Shown one piece after another: positions 60,741-64,000 of a stretch of DNA of 64,000 nucleotides (positions are counted from its first letter, which is position 1; the number at the start of each line of letters is the position of its first letter). Below the pieces are notes generated by a model that was not told the origin of the DNA, did no database searches, and was given only the letters and a program-made list of their open reading frames with translations. This stretch comes from Latilactobacillus sakei subsp. sakei DSM 20017 = JCM 1157 (lineage in GTDB: Bacteria; Bacillota; Bacilli; Lactobacillales; Lactobacillaceae), in NCBI RefSeq assembly GCF_002370355.1, contig NZ_AP017929.1, forward strand, positions 1,054,001-1,118,000, written 5' to 3'. A program made the position numbers and the translations under genes.

Positions 60741-61586
60741 ATGCGCTGGGCAAGGGGCTGTTCAATTGGTTGCCTAACTATCATGTTGTTATTTGGTGTA
60801 CTTATTTTAACGATGTGTCATGTGCCAAAAGCAGAATACGGATCATATATTACGGCAGGTAATCGTTACTATCGAACAGTGCTGGGGATAGCACCCAAGA
60901 TAACACACGATTGGATGTTTGCTGATGAAGACGGCGGGTTTGATATAACCGTTAAATTGACGAAAGAGCAACGTAAAAAGGCTTTAACAAGACTATATAT
61001 GAAATCAATGTCAGGAGATAGTGAATATTCATTTAGGGGCACTTCGACAACTCCTAATATTGTTGGCTTATCAAAACAGGAAACAATGCTTTTGGAGCAG
61101 TCCAACGAATATTCAGAATTCAATCAACCAGTTTCTGAAATGCTGAGTGGTTTATTAGAAGGAAGTGCCGATAGAACAGAAATAAATGATTTGACCAATG
61201 GCGGGGAGATTCGCTTTTACTCAACTGAACTCGCTTTTTGGCGTCGTTTTTTAGAGCATTATACGTGGCTAAAGACTAGACCATTCAAAGAAAGAATCCA
61301 GTGGCTAAGTCGACAGACGAATAGTAGAACCTATTTTTATATTAAAAAATATATTCCGGTAAAAGAAATGTCAACGGGGATGCTCGCTAATTTGATTGAA
61401 TCCGACGATGAGGGACTATCTGAACCAATGATGAAGCAATATTTACCCATAGAAATAATTCGGAATTTTCCAGTGGGTAGTCTTTATGAAATTGAACTTG
61501 AGAATCAGCAGTCTCGCAATTTATATGAGTCAAATGAAGCACACGAATTGATTAAAAGTCGGTATGAGTATCCGGTATCGTATTGA
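60741..61586 (+). CDS. Unknown membrane-anchored protein with an early stop upstream
   Basis: I do not recognise this 281-residue protein. It has one N-terminal hydrophobic segment (GCLTIMLLFGVLILTMCHV) and a soluble, charged remainder with no known motif; a Cys near the end of the hydrophobic segment is not a proper lipobox. The best-placed ATG is at 60726, 10 bases after GGAGG, but it is followed by AAG and TAA. Codons after that stop stay in frame with ATG 60741, so a single C-to-T change (CAA to TAA) may have cut the gene. ATG 60741 is poorly spaced (25 bases) from the ribosome site. Confidence 0.6.
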   Translation: MRWARGCSIGCLTIMLLFGVLILTMCHVPKAEYGSYITAGNRYYRTVLGIAPKITHDWMFADEDGGFDITVKLTKEQRKKALTRLYMKSMSGDSEYSFRGTSTTPNIVGLSKQETMLLEQSNEYSEFNQPVSEMLSGLLEGSADRTEINDLTNGGEIRFYSTELAFWRRFLEHYTWLKTRPFKERIQWLSRQTNSRTYFYIKKYIPVKEMSTGMLANLIESDDEGLSEPMMKQYLPIEIIRNFPVGSLYEIELENQQSRNLYESNEAHELIKSRYEYPVSY

Positions 61587-61596
61587 TTACTAACCT

Positions 61597-61634
61597 AAAA
61601 AACGTTATTAGCACGAATGCTAATAACGTTTTTT
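61597..61634. terminator. Bidirectional intrinsic terminator
   Basis: The arms AAAAAACGTTATTAGCA and TGCTAATAACGTTTTTT form a 17-bp perfect stem with a short loop, between convergent genes. Confidence 0.92.
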
Positions 61635-61657
61635 AGTTTGGTGACTGAATCTTAATT

Positions 61658-62389
61658 TTACGATAACAGCGGCATGATCACCGTGGTCCATAGCCAGCTA
61701 AGTGGCATGACGAGGATCATTGCCGGGATCATATCCGCAATGGGAAACTCTTTAATTTTAACCATTCGGAAACCAGTTGCGAGCATTAAAAAGCCACCAC
61801 AGGCTTTGAAATCGGCAATCATGGTAGGTGTGGTTAATGGGAAAATTAATTTAGCGAGTAAGAAAATAATATAGAAGATGATAAATTGCGGAATGGCAAT
61901 GGCTGAAACGACATACCCTAAGTTGCAAGCAAAAATCGCTGCGGTGAAGAAATCGAGCACTGATTTGGAAATAAGGATGGTGCTATTACCAGTCATACCG
62001 GCATCGAGCGTACCATAGATACCGGTGCCGCCTGCACAAAATAAAACGATGACGGTTACGAGGGCTGAAATAAATTCAGCATCTGTCAAAGTTGTTTTAC
62101 GAACTGGAAATAGTTTTGAAATGGGCTTTTCCATTAAGATGGCGCCACGATCAATCCAGTGACCGAAATGAACGGCTAGTCCAATGCCAGTCCCTAAGAC
62201 AATTGCGAGGATAACGGCCGGCATATTTCGCATGACGACAATTGCGTTGATGCCCATTCCCATTGAACAAACGCCGAAGATTAAAGTGATCTCTGTTTTG
62301 AATCTAGCGGATAGTTTATCACCCAATAAACCACCGATAATACCGCCGAATAAGACGGATAATGAATTAATAATGACGCCAGTTGGCAT
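61658..62389 (-). CDS. DUF554 family membrane protein
   Basis: This 243-residue protein with seven or so TM segments shows the DUF554 (YdfK-like) pattern: NSLSVLFGGIIGGLLGDKLS, FGVCSMGMGINAIV and FCAGGTGIYGTLDAGMTGN. A transporter-like role has been proposed for the family but nothing is proven. ATG 62389 follows AAAGGGG. It is a single gene, convergent with the unknown gene before it. Confidence 0.87.
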   Translation of the reverse strand: MPTGVIINSLSVLFGGIIGGLLGDKLSARFKTEITLIFGVCSMGMGINAIVVMRNMPAVILAIVLGTGIGLAVHFGHWIDRGAILMEKPISKLFPVRKTTLTDAEFISALVTVIVLFCAGGTGIYGTLDAGMTGNSTILISKSVLDFFTAAIFACNLGYVVSAIAIPQFIIFYIIFLLAKLIFPLTTPTMIADFKACGGFLMLATGFRMVKIKEFPIADMIPAMILVMPLSWLWTTVIMPLLS

Positions 62390-62482
62390 TGTAAAGACCC
62401 CTTTAATTTTAAAAATAACATATTCAACTATACCAATTAAAAAAAGGGGACGCAAATTTTTATGAATTTAACGTTGGGCAAC

Positions 62483-62511
62483 AAAAAAGTCACCGCTTTT
62501 GACGGTGACTC
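62483..62511 (-). terminator. Intrinsic terminator for the LURP-one-like gene
   Basis: Read on the minus strand, AGTCACCG and CGGTGACT arms are followed by a run of six T residues, immediately after the stop of the gene ending at 62518. Confidence 0.88.
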
Positions 62512-62517
62512 ATTTGT

Positions 62518-63036
62518 TTAACTAAAGCGAAGCGTGTTAGGTGCTAATTTACGAATGAAAGCCTTCGGTTGTGTATACACCCAATGGTTTAAAACGGCTG
62601 CAATCAAGATACAAGAGACCTGATCTGCATCTTCCGCAATCGCTAATTTAAAAGTAGGCCCAGCACTTGTCAGGATGATATTAGTTTGCATGATGGTTTG
62701 GGTATGGTAGATAATGCGGTATTGATTCTGAATTAGGTCGCCCATGATTAGCCAGTTGAGATTTTTAACATAGACGAATTCATGCCAAACACCCCAAATC
62801 TTCTGGAGGCTGCCGATTGATTGGCCGTTTTGAAATAGTTCAAAACTGGGTGAAAACCCGAGTGATTTCTGTTTGATTTCACCGAGTAATTCACCCGAAA
62901 GCCGGTAGAGTGAAAAGCCATCTTGGCGTAAGCCGCGACTGCCGACTAAGAGGAATAAGGGCCGTTGGTGGTCATCCATAATCGTTGAGACCCCTTTTAA
63001 GGCACTTGCTTGATGCTTAATGTATAAATCAGGCAT
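62518..63036 (-). CDS. LURP-one-related / YxjI-like protein
   Basis: This 172-residue protein resembles the LURP-one/Tubby-C-like fold: repeated strands with LFLLVGSRGLRQDGFSLYRL, GELLGEIKQKSLGFSPSFEL and a hydrophobic C-terminal helix (DQVSCILIAAVLNHWVY). Members may bind membranes or lipids; no enzyme motif is visible. It starts 6 bases after the upstream HAD gene stop, so the two form one operon. Confidence 0.7.
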   Translation of the reverse strand: MPDLYIKHQASALKGVSTIMDDHQRPLFLLVGSRGLRQDGFSLYRLSGELLGEIKQKSLGFSPSFELFQNGQSIGSLQKIWGVWHEFVYVKNLNWLIMGDLIQNQYRIIYHTQTIMQTNIILTSAGPTFKLAIAEDADQVSCILIAAVLNHWVYTQPKAFIRKLAPNTLRFS

Positions 63037-63042
63037 AACCTA

Positions 63043-63930
63043 TCACTTCTTTTCGGCTGCTTGGTTAAGATCAATGGCGTGATAAATGGCTTGGGCAACG
63101 CCGTCTTGTGTGTTTTTAGCGGTATGGTAATTAGCTAAGTCGGTAATTGTGGGCACTGCGTTAGCCATCGCAACGCCAATGCCTGCTGCTTCGATCATGG
63201 AATAATCATTGAGATTATCACCAATCGCCATTGTTTCAGACATTGGAATTCCTTTTTCCTTGGCATAGGCTGCAAGTGCAATCCCTTTTTGCGCGTTGAT
63301 GTGGTTGATTTCGATATTGTTGCTAGAAGAGGAGGTGACAATTAAATCGCCACGTTCTTCACAGAAAACCTTCACGGGTTCTAAATCCGCAAGACCTTTC
63401 GTACTGAAAGCAATAATTTTAACAATTTTGATGGTTGGATCAGCAATAATGCCGGCATAATGATCATCGACATAGTTGATATTCATTAATTCTAGACGCG
63501 CTGCAGCTAAGGCAACGGCAATTTTATAACTAGTATCAGGATTGAGGTCGACTAATAGATCGGCCACGTTTTGAATGCGATTGACCTGGCTGTCAGAATA
63601 GTTCCCGGCAGTGGTCATCAATTCAAAATAGTAACCACTAGCGCGTAATTCATCCGTAACTGCCACGACAGTAGCGGGTTCAATTGGAATGTTGATGACT
63701 TCGTTGCTCAATTGATCGAAGACTTGGGCGCCATTCATGGTAATTAAGGCTGGTTTGATACCACCTTCAGCCATTAGCGGAAGTGCTTCGTTGCGACTGC
63801 GCCCGGTAGCGACGATGAATTCAATACCAGCGTCTTGAGCCGCTTTGATGGCATTGATGTTACCGTCAGAAACCTGCATTTTATCATTTAAAAGGGTACC
63901 GTCCATGTCAGATGCGATAAGTGAAATCAA
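63043..63930 (-). CDS. Cof-type HAD-IIB sugar-phosphatase (YidA-like)
   Basis: This 295-residue HAD hydrolase has motif I DMDGTLLNDKMQVSD, motif II FIVATGRSRNE, a C2B cap, and motif III/IV ALAAYAKEKGIPMSETMAIGDNLNDYSMIE. Such enzymes act on sugar phosphates or flavin precursors; the exact substrate cannot be told. GGAGG lies upstream of the ATG at 63930. It leads a two-gene operon with the LURP-one-like gene. The remaining 70 bases of the window are its promoter region. Confidence 0.9.
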   Translation of the reverse strand: MISLIASDMDGTLLNDKMQVSDGNINAIKAAQDAGIEFIVATGRSRNEALPLMAEGGIKPALITMNGAQVFDQLSNEVINIPIEPATVVAVTDELRASGYYFELMTTAGNYSDSQVNRIQNVADLLVDLNPDTSYKIAVALAAARLELMNINYVDDHYAGIIADPTIKIVKIIAFSTKGLADLEPVKVFCEERGDLIVTSSSSNNIEINHINAQKGIALAAYAKEKGIPMSETMAIGDNLNDYSMIEAAGIGVAMANAVPTITDLANYHTAKNTQDGVAQAIYHAIDLNQAAEKK

Positions 63931-64000
63931 TTCAATTCCTCCTGAAAACGTATTTTTAAAGACTTAGTTATATCTTAGCATGGGAGGGCACTTTCTTCTA

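Noticed and set aside
1-64000. Prophage, insertion sequence, CRISPR array, tRNA or rRNA genes
   Set aside because: No transposase, integrase or phage structural protein is among the reading frames, no regularly spaced repeat-spacer array is present, and I saw no tRNA cloverleaf or rRNA sequence.

Overview
This 64 kb window is a stretch of low-GC Firmicute chromosome. It most likely comes from a Lactobacillaceae member of the Latilactobacillus sakei/curvatus type. The reasons are gene content (T-box controlled aminoacyl-tRNA synthetases, DnaB/DnaI helicase loading, CovRS-like and LiaFSR-like two-component systems, CdaA/CdaR/GlmM, CsbD, an FMN-dependent lactate oxidase) and protein sequences of the Lactobacillus type. 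The species is an inference. There is no prophage, insertion sequence, CRISPR array, rRNA or tRNA gene; almost everything is housekeeping.

Layout: 1-1645 rnr (5' end outside the window) and smpB (trans-translation and RNA decay). 1691-5167 a tiny antisense membrane ORF, a secreted 3D-domain protein, an unknown membrane-anchored protein, an AT-rich gap and a MarR regulator. 5291-12752 a DNA replication and repair run (polA, mutM, coaE, nrdR, dnaB, dnaI), split by a cluster of intergenic repeats. 13064-17872 thrS (T-box), lactate oxidase (CcpA cre site at its promoter) and infC-rpmI-rplT with an attenuator-type leader. 19080-25175 a ribosome-biogenesis/NAD operon (yqeG, yqeH, yhbY, nadD, yqeK, rsfS, methyltransferase, tmcAL, yceD). 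25341-29207 gnd and a CovR/CovS-like pair. 29407-32690 yidC and acyP on the minus strand, then a TrmH-type methyltransferase, an HD protein and an HxlR regulator. 32966-38882 pheST (T-box), mltG, udk, greA. 39405-44330 liaFSR, a HesB-like protein, an ABC exporter pair and CsbD. 45536-49336 potABCD. 49409-55684 cdaA, cdaR (frameshifted), glmM and glmS, which join c-di-AMP synthesis to aminosugar supply for the cell wall. 55899-59961 a divergent locus with a MocR/PdxR-type regulator, a pyridoxal/HMP kinase, an ECF S component, a TIGR01440 protein and an unrecognised TIM-barrel protein. 60024-63930 a frameshifted GNAT gene, a membrane protein with an early nonsense codon, a DUF554 protein, a LURP-one-like protein and a Cof-type phosphatase.

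The most striking unexplained structure is a family of about 110-120 bp hairpin-forming intergenic repeats (at least 13 full or partial copies). Each starts with a GAGTG(C/T)G-like end and finishes with GCACGTTT-like sequence. All plus-strand copies nearest a gene sit directly at the stop codon of an upstream gene (coaE, thrS, covS, greA, glmM, glmS), usually just before the intrinsic terminator. One copy supplies the last codons of coaE. The hairpin tips differ in sequence but keep their pairing.

Three genes carry apparent inactivating or phase-changing lesions: cdaR at an A7 run, the GNAT gene at a GGG run, and a stop at codon 3 of the gene near 60726. These may be real decay, phase variation or sequence errors. 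Other regulatory signals seen directly are two T-boxes, a cre site, a triple TATACCAAT motif around the glmS promoter, a perfect palindrome before the HxlR gene, and paired AGCCAATT motifs before the MocR gene.
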